Shown piece after piece: positions 16,671 to 26,137 of a stretch of 64,000 bases of DNA. The notes beneath the pieces are model-generated. The model did not search any database. It was not told the origin of the DNA and saw only the letters and a program-made list of their open reading frames with translations. A program made the position numbers and the translations under genes. This DNA is from Acidobacteriota bacterium (GTDB lineage: Bacteria > Acidobacteriota > Terriglobia > Terriglobales > Acidobacteriaceae), in NCBI GenBank assembly GCA_013289685.1, contig JABCZL010000002.1, positions 248,001 through 312,000 of the forward strand. Direction: 5' to 3'. The first letter of the stretch is position 1. The number at the start of each line of letters is the position of its first letter.

Positions 16671-18041
16671 CTAGACCACTTCCGAAGCACGGAAGGTCTC
16701 TTCCTCTTCGGAGGATACGGGTCTGCGTTTGCGGGCGCGCTGCAGCAGCGGCGGGGCCGCTGCGATGGTGCAGAGTACATAGAAGAGCGCTGCATTGGCG
16801 GGAATCTGCAGGTTGAAGTCGAGCAAACTGTGGACCAGAATTCCGGCGACTCCTAAACTGCAGGCCAGTGTGACGGCGCCGGTCACATCCGACATCCAGT
16901 TGTCGATCTTGCGGCGGGCGCTGCGATAAAGCACGATCAGAAACCACACCATCATAGCGAAGCCGAGCAACCCCATCTCGCAGAGCAGTTGCAGATAATC
17001 GTTGTGGGCTTCATTGACAAAAAAATTGGTGTAGAAGCTGCGGAACTGCGGGTACACGACCGGGAAGGTTCCCAGTCCCCAGCCGAGCAACGGTTTGTGG
17101 CGGAACATGCGAAGGCCGTCGCGGTCAATGGAGACGCGCATGCCACCGGAAAGTTCGGTATGGGTCTCGGTGGCGATGCTGGAAACCCGGGACGTGAGTT
17201 CCTTGCCTCCCACCCAGGTTAGCAAGCTGATCAGCACAACCGCGAAGGCCGCGACATTGACGGCAATCCACAGCCCCCTTTTCTGGCGAAGCTGCGCCAC
17301 CCTCTGGCGAAGCAGCATGATTGCGAAAACGACCAGTTCGAGGAATATGGCGATCATGCCTCCGCGCGAACCAGACAGAAAAACTGTTCCCACCATGATG
17401 GCGGCGGCGATGCCGGCGGCGACACGCTCCTTCTCGCCCGCCAAGCGGCTCATCGACAGGACCAACGGAATGGGAATGAGCAGTTCCATGAGCCCCGCAT
17501 AATGATTGTGGTTCACATAGGGGCCGTAGATCGCTCCGCCCATGGTGGGAGTGCGAAGCCAGTACAGCTTACCGTTGGGCGCAACGCCCTGCAGCAGTGC
17601 GAAGGCGGCGACGGCGAAGCCGTAGAGAGCCAGGATCACCGCGACACGCCGCGCCTGCGAACTGCGCAACAAGCTTTGACCTGCCAGAAAGCAGAGCATG
17701 GCGTAGGCGCAGTACAGCATGGCCCCTGAGATCGTGTCGTGCCGGTAGGCGGTGGCGCCGAGAACGATCTGCAACAGGATGAGAACGCCGAACCCCGCCA
17801 TGGGAAGGAATAGTGGATTCCACTGGATGGTTAATTCCCTCTCGAGCCATTGTCTGCGGAGCCAGAGGAGGGTGAGGAGGGCGGAACCGGTTTCGAGAAT
17901 AAGAGTCGACCAGGGTTCAACCGCGCCGAAGGCTAGAGGGCCGAACATCAGCAGGCCGAAGGTTCCATAAAGCAGCAAGGAATCAATGCGCGCCGTGCGC
18001 GCTTGCTGGTAGACCTCGGTCTTTGGTTGACGGGCAGTCAT
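16671..18041 (-). CDS. O-antigen ligase / Wzy-family membrane protein
   Basis: The 456-residue protein has about ten to twelve membrane segments. The large periplasmic loop near the C-terminal third contains LGWGLGTFPVVYPQFRSF and VNEAHNDYLQLLCEMGLLG, which are Wzy_C/O-antigen ligase signatures. It would polymerise or ligate polysaccharide repeat units at the periplasmic face. It is the last gene of a minus-strand series with the TPR protein and the tyrosine autokinase, giving a compact export and assembly operon. A second Wzy-like protein is at 43220. Confidence 0.87.
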   Translation of the reverse strand: MTARQPKTEVYQQARTARIDSLLLYGTFGLLMFGPLAFGAVEPWSTLILETGSALLTLLWLRRQWLERELTIQWNPLFLPMAGFGVLILLQIVLGATAYRHDTISGAMLYCAYAMLCFLAGQSLLRSSQARRVAVILALYGFAVAAFALLQGVAPNGKLYWLRTPTMGGAIYGPYVNHNHYAGLMELLIPIPLVLSMSRLAGEKERVAAGIAAAIMVGTVFLSGSRGGMIAIFLELVVFAIMLLRQRVAQLRQKRGLWIAVNVAAFAVVLISLLTWVGGKELTSRVSSIATETHTELSGGMRVSIDRDGLRMFRHKPLLGWGLGTFPVVYPQFRSFYTNFFVNEAHNDYLQLLCEMGLLGFAMMVWFLIVLYRSARRKIDNWMSDVTGAVTLACSLGVAGILVHSLLDFNLQIPANAALFYVLCTIAAAPPLLQRARKRRPVSSEEEETFRASEVV

Positions 18042-18073
18042 GATTGCTGGCGTTGTCTCTGGCGACGCGCTCT

Positions 18074-19423
18074 CTAGGACGGTTTTCGAATGAGGTGAAA
18101 GTCGTCGACCCAGAGCTTACCACGGATCGGACTGCGCTCTGGAAGGCGCCGGACGTGCAGTACCACCAGTTTGCAATCAGAACTGGTGGTGAACTCGCCG
18201 ACCGCCGGCTTCCAGAATCCAGCGTCTTTCAGTGTATCGCTGTCGTAATAAACCGCCTGGGTATACATATCTTGAATCGTGAGATGCGGTCCGCCAGCGC
18301 CCTCCATTTCTCCGTTCTTGTAGTAGGCAGAGAAGTCGTAGGTGGTGTTGGGTTGCACAGCAATCAGTTGATAGATCCCTGCGTCAATGATTCCGGGCCC
18401 GTCAAAAGAAATCGCCAGGGACTGCCTGCCGCCATGAGAGTCGCTGTGGTCGAGTTCCAGTTTGACGCCTGTCTGCTTCTGATGTTGCCAGTCAAAGCCG
18501 GTGTTCAAGACGCCAAGACTGAAGTTGCCATTCACGATCAGATTGCGGGGCGATGGCAAATAGGCCGAAAACCCGAAGAGTTCGGCGGTCTGCTGCCAGA
18601 CCAGGACTGCCTGGTCGACTTCCTTGTGCTGGATCAGATAGCGGAAGTACTGGTCGGCGTTGCGCCGTTCGAAGGGCTGATGAGTCTGGATCAGGGCATT
18701 CCAAACCTTGAAGGTCGATTCGGTTTCGTTCTTGATCTGTGTCTTCTTGTTTTCTACTTCGTTCGGGGATGCCGGCTCGGCGTCGGCGGGTGGCGCGGCC
18801 AACTCGTAGACACGGCGGTTGACGTCGTCCTGGAGCAGCGCGAGGAACGCAACGTAAGCATCGCTGCGTGGGGGCACCACATCGCGCAGAAGAGCGTCTA
18901 CATCGGGCTCGATGCGCCAGCAGAACTGGAGAGCAGCAGGGGCGAGAGAAGGGTCGTTGGCGATGACGACCCTGAATTCGCGCAGGGCTTTCTGAGTTTC
19001 GCCCTGGACGAGGTAGAGATTTGCGGCTTCCCAGGCTACGTCGGGTGTCATGGAATCGGCCTGGATGGCGTGCTCGAGCGCCGCTGTCTGATTTGCAGCA
19101 TCTCCCAGAACCTGATAAGCGCTTGCCAAGTCGAACCAGAAGCGAGCGGCATGAGGATTGAGTTTTACGGCTGCTTTGTACTGCTCGACCGCCATGGCCG
19201 GATCACGAGCCACGAGATCATAGTAACGGCCCAAGTGATTGCGATAATCCGCATTGCCCGAATCGAGCCGCACGGCTCTTTGGAGGCTGGTTAACTCGAC
19301 GCGGCTGGCAAACCAGCCGGCAGCGACCTGGATCGAGGCGAAGCCAATGTAAGCAACCGCAAGGGTGACGGCAAGGGCCGCCACCAGCCACTTGCGAGCG
19401 GGAGTATTGAAAGGAATCTTCAT
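18074..19423 (-). CDS. TPR protein with C-terminal carbohydrate-binding-like domain
   Basis: An N-terminal membrane anchor (KWLVAALAVTLAVAYIGFAS) is followed by tetratricopeptide repeats (about residues 45-170). The C-terminal beta-rich domain begins near NLIVNGNFSLGV and resembles CBM-like jelly-roll modules (residues about 285-445). The layout suggests a periplasmic scaffold that touches nascent polysaccharide. It lies 21 bases after the tyrosine autokinase gene and 32 bases before the polymerase gene. I do not know a named counterpart. Confidence 0.72.
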   Translation of the reverse strand: MKIPFNTPARKWLVAALAVTLAVAYIGFASIQVAAGWFASRVELTSLQRAVRLDSGNADYRNHLGRYYDLVARDPAMAVEQYKAAVKLNPHAARFWFDLASAYQVLGDAANQTAALEHAIQADSMTPDVAWEAANLYLVQGETQKALREFRVVIANDPSLAPAALQFCWRIEPDVDALLRDVVPPRSDAYVAFLALLQDDVNRRVYELAAPPADAEPASPNEVENKKTQIKNETESTFKVWNALIQTHQPFERRNADQYFRYLIQHKEVDQAVLVWQQTAELFGFSAYLPSPRNLIVNGNFSLGVLNTGFDWQHQKQTGVKLELDHSDSHGGRQSLAISFDGPGIIDAGIYQLIAVQPNTTYDFSAYYKNGEMEGAGGPHLTIQDMYTQAVYYDSDTLKDAGFWKPAVGEFTTSSDCKLVVLHVRRLPERSPIRGKLWVDDFHLIRKPS

Positions 19424-19444
19424 TCGTACGGACGAAAATCCACG

Positions 19445-21805
19445 CTACGCGCTGCTCGACGAGGGCGAGCTTTCCTCCACTTCGTCGGCTTCTCCCTCGT
19501 GGTCGGAGGACTCTCCCTCCTGGTAGTAACGGGCGTATTTACCCTTGTATTCGTAATAGTAATAGTAGTCGGGCGAACTCAGGTCTACGGCATTGAGCAG
19601 AACTCCCACGACCTTGGCGTTGACCTGGGTGAGAATATCGCGCGCGCGACGGAGAGCCTGCTTGGTGGTTTGACCGGAACGAATCACGAGCACCACGGCA
19701 TCGGCGCGAGGCGAAAGAACGACAGAGTCGGTCACAGACAGCGACGGTGGCGTGTCGATCACGATATGGTCGTACTGCTCGCGCAACTCCGCCAGTTTGT
19801 CCCGCATATTGGAAGACGCCAACAGCTCGGCCGGGTTGGGCGGCGGTGTTCCCGCGGTGAGCACGAACAAGTTCGGGAGAATTGTGGAACGAGTGATCGC
19901 CTGCTCCAGCGTGGTGCTGCCCGTCAGCACATTGCTCAATCCGCTATGCGGTCCCATGCCCAGCGTCTTGTGAATGCTGGGCCGGCGCATGTCGGCGTCA
20001 ATCAAGAGGACCCGCACGCCTTTCTGGGCCAGCACCACCGCACAATTGATGCTGGTGGTGGTTTTGCCTTCCTGCGGCAAAGCACTCGTGATCATGATGA
20101 CCTTGGGCGGAGCTCCCAGGTTTGACAGAAGCAGGGAAGTGCGCAGGGCGCGATACGATTCCGCCATCTGCGACTGGGGCCGGACCTGCGTTACCAGCTC
20201 GACCGCCTCCTTGGAGGTAGCAATGACCAGGCGCTTGGGATTGGGCCCTTCACGGGCCGACTTGGAACCGAGCGGAATCATGCCCAGCGACGCCAGGCCA
20301 GAAATCATCTGGGCCTGTTCGGTGGTGCGCACGGTGTTGTCCAATCCCTCCAGCAGGAATGCGAGTCCGACGCCAGATGCCAGGCCCAGGACCAGAGCAA
20401 ACATCAGGTTGCGGGGGATGTTCGGCTCAATCGGGCCGGTCGGTGGCCGGGCAGCATCCACAATGCGGAAATTGTTGGACTTCAAACCCGCCGAGACGCC
20501 CGCCTCCTTGAGCTTCTGCAAGATGCCTTCGTAAAGCGTGCGATAGGTGTCGGCATCACGTTTGAGCATGTTGTAGCGGATGGCGCTTTCGTTGAGCTTG
20601 TTGGCCTGCTGCTTCTGCTTTTCGAAAGCGTCGCGCAGCATATTTTCGCGCTGCGAGGCGGTAGTGTATTCGCCGCGAACCTTGCTGGCGATTTTTTTCG
20701 TTTCCCCCTTAATCTGCAAGTCGATTTCCTTCAGTTGATTATTCAGTTGAGTCAACTTGGGATAGGACGGGCCGAACTGTGTGCTCAAATCGGCGGCCTG
20801 GATCTTGATGTCAGCCTGCTTGGCCCGGAGAATATCCAGCAAGCCCGAGCTCGATTGCGAGCCGCTCGTCCCGTCTTCGAGGCCGCCGGCGTTGGCGGCG
20901 ATCGCGTCAGGATCTCCGGACTCAACCACGCGATACATGGCCTCCTTGTCCATGCGCTCGCTTTCGGCGGCGGTCAGCTGCTTGTTGAGTTCGTCCAGCT
21001 TCGCCATGGTGATGTTTTGTTTCTCGTCGATCCCCAGGATTTCGTGCTCTTTTTGATAGCGCACCAGTTCTTCCTGGGAGGACTCCACCTTCATCTGCAT
21101 ATCGACGAGTTGGCCGGCCAGCCACTTCGAGGCGTCCATGGTCGCGTCGTAACGCGATCTCCGATTTTCATCGACGTAGGTTTGCATCAGGGTGTTGACG
21201 GCGAGGGCGGCCGCCTGAGGGTTCTGATCGGTGTAGCGGACCTCGATGATCCGGGTATTCGGAATGAGGGAAACCTTCAGATTCCCTTTGAAGTTGCCCA
21301 CCATGGCGGCGGCCCGAGGGGAATCGCTTTGCAGAGTGTCGGGAGCAAGATCGAGAGATGGCGACGGCGGCGCCTGACCGGATATTTCAGCGCCCCGATC
21401 GAGATGCAGTTCCTGGCTCACCTGCAGGGCTAGAGTATCGCTCTGCAGTTTCTGCATGTCCGTCTCTAACTCGGTGGGATCGAAATAGTCCAGGCTGAAG
21501 GTCGCAGAGTTCTGAAAGTTCAGACTGGCATCGGGCTTGTCGATCTCAATCTTGCCATCCGCTTGATAGACCTTCGGCATCCTCAGACTCGCAATGGCAA
21601 TGACGGAAAAGATTGTCACCACGCACCCGATGATGGTCCATTTGCGCTTGAGAAGAACCCGGATCGATTCGCGGACGGGAGATTCGTGCGAAGGCAGATC
21701 GGGATAGAGGCGCGGCCCCGCCGGCCGTCCCAGGTCGAATGATTGGGTCGGCTCGATTTCGCGAATGGCGGAGTTACTCGCCGGTATCAGGGGTCCCGAA
21801 TCCAT
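19445..21805 (-). CDS. Polysaccharide co-polymerase and tyrosine autokinase (Wzc/BY-kinase)
   Basis: This is a 786-residue fusion of a Wzz-type chain-length domain (membrane helices near residues 55-75 and about 450-470, coiled-coil periplasmic part) and a cytoplasmic BY-kinase. Walker A is SALPQEGKTTTS with Lys581, Walker A' is LLIDADMRRP and Walker B is IVIDTPPS. The C-terminus has a tyrosine cluster (DYYYYYEYKGKYARYY), the autophosphorylation tail. It controls polymer length and export. It is the first gene of the minus-strand operon and sits divergent from the pse cluster. Confidence 0.94.
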   Translation of the reverse strand: MDSGPLIPASNSAIREIEPTQSFDLGRPAGPRLYPDLPSHESPVRESIRVLLKRKWTIIGCVVTIFSVIAIASLRMPKVYQADGKIEIDKPDASLNFQNSATFSLDYFDPTELETDMQKLQSDTLALQVSQELHLDRGAEISGQAPPSPSLDLAPDTLQSDSPRAAAMVGNFKGNLKVSLIPNTRIIEVRYTDQNPQAAALAVNTLMQTYVDENRRSRYDATMDASKWLAGQLVDMQMKVESSQEELVRYQKEHEILGIDEKQNITMAKLDELNKQLTAAESERMDKEAMYRVVESGDPDAIAANAGGLEDGTSGSQSSSGLLDILRAKQADIKIQAADLSTQFGPSYPKLTQLNNQLKEIDLQIKGETKKIASKVRGEYTTASQRENMLRDAFEKQKQQANKLNESAIRYNMLKRDADTYRTLYEGILQKLKEAGVSAGLKSNNFRIVDAARPPTGPIEPNIPRNLMFALVLGLASGVGLAFLLEGLDNTVRTTEQAQMISGLASLGMIPLGSKSAREGPNPKRLVIATSKEAVELVTQVRPQSQMAESYRALRTSLLLSNLGAPPKVIMITSALPQEGKTTTSINCAVVLAQKGVRVLLIDADMRRPSIHKTLGMGPHSGLSNVLTGSTTLEQAITRSTILPNLFVLTAGTPPPNPAELLASSNMRDKLAELREQYDHIVIDTPPSLSVTDSVVLSPRADAVVLVIRSGQTTKQALRRARDILTQVNAKVVGVLLNAVDLSSPDYYYYYEYKGKYARYYQEGESSDHEGEADEVEESSPSSSSA

Positions 21806-22176
21806 GCCTGCTCCTCAACGAATGTGTCATTGCTCCAAAGGCCCGCACAGGGCTGTCGTGCATACCTAGAACGAAGTCCCGGGTCGAAGAGGCTGGTCCG
21901 TCGCGCAGGGAATTGTCTCGCACCGAGTAACTGGAGAGTTCGTGGAACATTTTAGCATTGGATCGGGTAAAAGCCGCGGCCAATTTTCTCCCAGAGGCGG
22001 CGCGATCGGGCGCCGGGTTCGGGGAAAGTCCGCTATACTAGCGGGCAACGTGAGACCCAGCCGGCGGCCGTCCACCCCAGAAGTGTTCCGGATGGCTAGC
22101 CCATGGAAATAAGAAAAGGCGGTTGCGCGGTTTCGCCGCGAGGTCGTGTGATTTCAGAGGTAACGAGGCGGATGGG
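21806..22176. other. Divergent regulatory region between autokinase and pse operons
   Basis: About 370 bases separate the two outward-facing polysaccharide operons. A TATACT box at 22034-22039 on the plus strand is the only promoter-like element I see, and its -35 region is weak and GC-rich. No gene, repeat or conserved leader motif (such as JUMPstart) was recognised. Confidence 0.5.
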
Positions 22177-23190
22177 ATGAATTGGTCGGAACAGGCAGTT
22201 CTGGTGACGGGCGGAACCGGGTCTTTCGGGAAGAAATTCGTTGAAATCATGCTGAAGGAGTACAGGCCGAAGCGCCTGGTAATCCTCAGCCGCGATGAAC
22301 TCAAGCAACATGATATGCGCGCTGCGGGGCTGGACCATCCCAGCCTGCGATATTTCCTGGGCGATGTGCGTGATGCAGGGCGTTTGGAGCGCGCTTTTGC
22401 CGGGGTTACGATCGTGGTTCACGCGGCCGCACTGAAGCAAGTTCCAGCCTGCGAGTACAACCCGTTCGAGGCCATTCAGACCAACATCATCGGCGGGCGC
22501 AACGTGATTGACGCCGCCCTGAATCAGGGTGTGCGGCGCGTTCTGGCGTTGAGTACCGATAAAGCCGTCAACCCGATCAACCTGTATGGCGCCACGAAGT
22601 TGTGCGCCGAGAAGATGTTTGTGCAGGCCAACGCCTACGCGGGCGCCCAGGAGTCACGGTTCAGTTGTGCCCGCTACGGAAATGTGGTGGGCAGCCGGGG
22701 AAGCGTGATCCCCGTGTTTCAGGAGCAAAAACTTCGCGGCCGTATCACGCTGACCGACGCGCGGATGACCCGCTTCTGGCTGACCCTGGAGCAGGGTGTG
22801 CGGTTCGTGGTCAGCAGCATCGAGCAGATGCACGGTGGAGAGATTTTCGTCCCCAAGATTCCGAGCATGCGCCTGGTGGACCTGGCGGAAACGATCGCCC
22901 CGGGATGCGAGATCGAGACTATCGGGATTCGTCCCGGAGAGAAGCTGCACGAAGTGCTGGTCTCGGAAGATGAGGCTCGGAACACGCTGGAAGTCGAAGA
23001 CCGCTACATCATTCAGCCGGCGCATTCGTGGTGGCGGCGGGAGAACTGGGTGAACGGCAAGCCTTTGCCCGAAGGATTCCGCTATGCCAGCGAGACCAAC
23101 GAACACTGGCTCACGAATCGCGAATTGCAGGAATTGATTTCTCCAGCCTCGCCTGAGGAACAACCGGTCCCGGCGCGGGTTCCAGCCTAG
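22177..23190 (+). CDS. pseB: UDP-N-acetylglucosamine 4,6-dehydratase (inverting), PseB
   Basis: PseB starts CMP-pseudaminic acid synthesis by dehydrating and C5-epimerising UDP-GlcNAc. The Rossmann motif is GGTGSFGKKFVE. The family's catalytic region shows STDKAVNP and the YGATK (YxxxK) pair. The 3' region carries GEKLHEVL, typical of PseB-like SDRs. ATG 22177 is chosen with GAGG upstream and a family-typical N-terminus (MNWSEQAVLVTGG). The first gene of a long plus-strand series, ten bases before pseC. Confidence 0.92.
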   Translation: MNWSEQAVLVTGGTGSFGKKFVEIMLKEYRPKRLVILSRDELKQHDMRAAGLDHPSLRYFLGDVRDAGRLERAFAGVTIVVHAAALKQVPACEYNPFEAIQTNIIGGRNVIDAALNQGVRRVLALSTDKAVNPINLYGATKLCAEKMFVQANAYAGAQESRFSCARYGNVVGSRGSVIPVFQEQKLRGRITLTDARMTRFWLTLEQGVRFVVSSIEQMHGGEIFVPKIPSMRLVDLAETIAPGCEIETIGIRPGEKLHEVLVSEDEARNTLEVEDRYIIQPAHSWWRRENWVNGKPLPEGFRYASETNEHWLTNRELQELISPASPEEQPVPARVPA

Positions 23191-23200
23191 GGCTTCCATC

Positions 23201-24412
23201 ATGACGACGACGTCGGCCAGTCCGCAGGTCCTTGCCATTCATGGGGGATCGCCCGTGCGCCCGACTTTTCTGCCCTACGGGCGACAGTCGGTGGACGAGG
23301 CGGATATTCAGGCGGTGGTGGAAGTTCTGCGGTCCGATTGGCTCACGACCGGACCCAAAGTTGCGGAGTTTGAGGAGGCATTCGCAGCCCGCGTAGGTGT
23401 GGCGCATGCGGTCAGTTTCAGCTCCGGCACGGCTGCGTTGCATGGGGCTGCGTTCGCGGCTGGGCTCAAGCCCGGCGACGAAGCCATTACGACACCGATG
23501 ACGTTCGCCGCGACGGCGAATTGTGTTTTGTATCAGGGCGCGACTCCGGTGTTTGCCGATGTCAGCACAGATACTCTCAACCTCGATCCCGAGGAAGTCG
23601 CGAGGAAGATTTCGCCGAAGACGCGCGCGATCCTGGCGGTGGACTACGCGGGGCATCCGGCGGACCTGACGGCGATCCTTGAGATCGCACGGCGGCGCGG
23701 ACTAGTCGTGATCGAAGACGCCTGTCACGCACTTGGGGCGGAGTACGGCGGGCAGCGCGTGGGAAGCATCGCCGACATGACCGTATTCAGCTTCCATCCG
23801 GTGAAGCACATCACGACCGGTGAAGGCGGAATGGTTGCGACCAACGATCCGCAGTTTGCCGAGACGCTGCGGCGCTTCCGCAATCACGGAATCTCAAGCG
23901 AGGCCCGCCAGCGGCAGAGCGCTGGGCAGTGGCACTACGAGATGGTTTTGCTCGGATTTAACTATCGGTTGCCTGATATCGGGTGTGCGCTGGGGATTCA
24001 GCAGTTGAGAAAGCTGGATGCGAATCTGGCGAGGCGGCGGGAGATTGCGGCGTGCTATACGGCGACATTCCGCCAGATTCCGGCGGTGATTCCACCGGCG
24101 GTGCGGGCCGATGTAAATCCGGCGTGGCACCTGTATCCCATTCGCCTGGATCTGGAAAAGCTGACGGCGGATCGCGGAGAAGTGTTCCGCGCTCTGCGGG
24201 CGGAAAACATCGGCGTCAACGTGCACTACATTCCGGTGCATCTGCACCCTTACTACCGCGAACGTTTTGGATACAAGGGTGGGGAGTTTGCGGTGGCGGA
24301 AGACGGTTATGCCCGGCTGATGAGTCTTCCCATGTTTCATGGCATGAGCGATCCGGATGTGGAAGATGTGATTCACGCGGTGACCAAGGTGATCGCGTGC
24401 TTTGCTCGTTGA
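23201..24412 (+). CDS. pseC: UDP-4-amino-4,6-dideoxy-N-acetyl-altrosamine transaminase, PseC
   Basis: PseC adds the C4 amino group using PLP and glutamate. The 403-residue protein is a DegT/DnrJ/EryC1/StrS aminotransferase with SSGTAALHGA for cofactor phosphate binding, IEDACHALGA, and the PLP lysine at Lys202 in HPVKHITTGEGG. Position directly after pseB and the LxxYR-type N-terminus (LPYGRQSVDEADIQAVVEVL) support PseC over other sugar aminotransferases of the family. Confidence 0.9.
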   Translation: MTTTSASPQVLAIHGGSPVRPTFLPYGRQSVDEADIQAVVEVLRSDWLTTGPKVAEFEEAFAARVGVAHAVSFSSGTAALHGAAFAAGLKPGDEAITTPMTFAATANCVLYQGATPVFADVSTDTLNLDPEEVARKISPKTRAILAVDYAGHPADLTAILEIARRRGLVVIEDACHALGAEYGGQRVGSIADMTVFSFHPVKHITTGEGGMVATNDPQFAETLRRFRNHGISSEARQRQSAGQWHYEMVLLGFNYRLPDIGCALGIQQLRKLDANLARRREIAACYTATFRQIPAVIPPAVRADVNPAWHLYPIRLDLEKLTADRGEVFRALRAENIGVNVHYIPVHLHPYYRERFGYKGGEFAVAEDGYARLMSLPMFHGMSDPDVEDVIHAVTKVIACFAR

Positions 24413-24427
24413 GGAATCGCCGCCAGC

Positions 24428-24475
24428 CAGGGGATAGTTGAGACAGGTGATGGTTGAGCCAGGTGATAGTTGAGA
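24428..24475 (+). repeat. Three tandem 16-bp repeats over the start of the fusion gene
   Basis: Units are CAGGGGATAGTTGAGA (24428-24443), CAGGTGATGGTTGAGC (24444-24459) and CAGGTGATAGTTGAGA (24460-24475). Each unit has an AGGTGA-like ribosome-binding sequence and a TTG. The TTG of the last copy (24470) is the probable start of the downstream gene. Sixteen is not a multiple of three, so the earlier TTGs are out of frame. Confidence 0.8.
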
Positions 24476-26137
24476 ACGGTCACGATCATGCAGGCCCGGA
24501 CCAGCAGTTCGCGCCTGCCAGCGAAAGCTCTTTTGCGGGTCGCGGGATACCCGAGCGCAGTGCTGGCCGCGCTGCGGGCCGCGAATCAGCAGCATGAGAC
24601 GATTTTCGCGACCTCGGACGATCCTTCCGACGATGAATTGGTGCGACAGGCCGGCGCGCACGGGCTCTCTGTTTTTCGCGGCCCGCTGAATGATGTTTTG
24701 AGCCGCTACTACCTAGCCAGCGCCGGATATCCGGATGACTGCGTCGTCATCCGCCTGACTGCCGATAACCTGCTTCCCGACGGACGATTTGTGGACGAGC
24801 TGGCAAACGCGTTCGTTTCGTCCGGCGCCGAATATATCTCCACGGATTCGGTTTTGAGTGGGCTGCCCTATGGTCTGTCCGGTGAGGCATTTTCGGTCGC
24901 GGCCCTGCGCGGAGCTTATCGCCAGGCCACGAGTGCGAGCGATCGCGAACATGTCGGGCCCTGGATCAAGTGGCATCGCAGTTCAGCGATTTTTCGTCCG
25001 CAGAGTTTGGAGAACTCCGATTTCAGCTACCTGCGCTGCACTATCGACGATGAGGAAGACTATCGCCGGATCCTGCGCGTTTTCGACGGCGTGGCCGACC
25101 CGGTAGGTGTGGGATGGCAGGATCTGATGCGCAAACTGGCAGGGCTTCCCGGAGAGCCCACGTTTCGCGTGCCGTGCCGCATGATTGCCGGACGGCAACA
25201 CAGCGAACTTACTCTGGGAACCGCGCAGCTGGGTATGGAGTATGGGGCCGTCAACGACCATGGTAAGCCGTCGGTCGAGCAAGCTGTCGCGATGGTGCGC
25301 AGAGCGATTGCCCACGGCGTGACTGCGATTGACACAGCTCGTGCCTATGGTACGGCGGAGGAAGTTCTGGGTAGAGCACTCAGCGGAGCGTGGGCTTCGC
25401 GCGTCGAGGTGATCACTAAGGTCGACCTTACGGGGCTGCCGGCGGATGCGTCGGCGCCGGAGGTGCGGGAGCGGGTCAACGGGAGTATTCAACGCTCCAA
25501 AAGGGCCCTCGATGGGTCGCAACTTGCGGTTGTGCTGCTCCACCGATGGCAGGACCACGATTCGTGGCAAGGCGCGGCGTGGCAAAGATTGCTGGAGCTT
25601 CGCGAAGCGGGGAGCATTGCGGTTCTCGGTGCTTCGGTGTATGACACGAAGGAAGCGTTAGAGGCGTTGCAGGATCCGGCGATTGAGCATCTTCAGATCC
25701 CGATGAATGTTCTTGATTGGCGGTGGGAGGCGGACGGGTTCGATCGGGCGGTAGCGAGCCGCCCGGAAGTTGTGGTCCATGCGCGGAGCGCGTTGCTGCA
25801 GGGAGTGTTAGCGCATCCGGCGGGCCGATGGCCGGTCGTCGAAGGCTTTCAGTCTCAAGAATATTTCCGGATGCTCGGGAGGCTCGCGGAAGAGTTCGGG
25901 CGTGAGGGTGTTGTGGATCTTTGTCTTGCCTATGTGCGGTCGCTGGCTTGGGTGACCAGCGTGGTGGTGGGCTGCGAAACCATGGATCAGCTCGAAGAGA
26001 ATTTGAGATTGTGCAGAACTCCCAAGCTCAGTCGGGAACAGTGCGAGCACTTGCGGCAGGCACTGCCGCAGGCGCCCGAAGAGTTTCTGAATCCGGCGAA
26101 ATGGAAGACTACTCATGAACACCCCGCAACTCGCTGA
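24470..26137 (+). CDS. Fusion of SpsF-type cytidylyltransferase and aldo/keto reductase
   Basis: The N-terminal domain (residues about 1-230) resembles SpsF/NeuA-like cytidylyltransferases (TIMQARTSSSRLPAKALL, VIRLTADN). The C-terminal domain (about 245-540) is an aldo/keto reductase with its tetrad visible: Asp and Tyr in IDTARAYG, Lys in ITKVD, His in LLHRW. The first domain may supply the CMP-pseudaminic acid synthetase step, because no separate pseF is seen. The reductase role is unknown. The TTG start fits the family N-terminus better than ATG 24488. The end overlaps the SDR gene by 23 bases. Confidence 0.82.
   Translation: MRTVTIMQARTSSSRLPAKALLRVAGYPSAVLAALRAANQQHETIFATSDDPSDDELVRQAGAHGLSVFRGPLNDVLSRYYLASAGYPDDCVVIRLTADNLLPDGRFVDELANAFVSSGAEYISTDSVLSGLPYGLSGEAFSVAALRGAYRQATSASDREHVGPWIKWHRSSAIFRPQSLENSDFSYLRCTIDDEEDYRRILRVFDGVADPVGVGWQDLMRKLAGLPGEPTFRVPCRMIAGRQHSELTLGTAQLGMEYGAVNDHGKPSVEQAVAMVRRAIAHGVTAIDTARAYGTAEEVLGRALSGAWASRVEVITKVDLTGLPADASAPEVRERVNGSIQRSKRALDGSQLAVVLLHRWQDHDSWQGAAWQRLLELREAGSIAVLGASVYDTKEALEALQDPAIEHLQIPMNVLDWRWEADGFDRAVASRPEVVVHARSALLQGVLAHPAGRWPVVEGFQSQEYFRMLGRLAEEFGREGVVDLCLAYVRSLAWVTSVVVGCETMDQLEENLRLCRTPKLSREQCEHLRQALPQAPEEFLNPAKWKTTHEHPATR

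Noticed and set aside
24428-24475. Phage or integrase attachment site
   Set aside because: There is no integrase, tRNA or flanking duplication; the repeats overlap a gene start.
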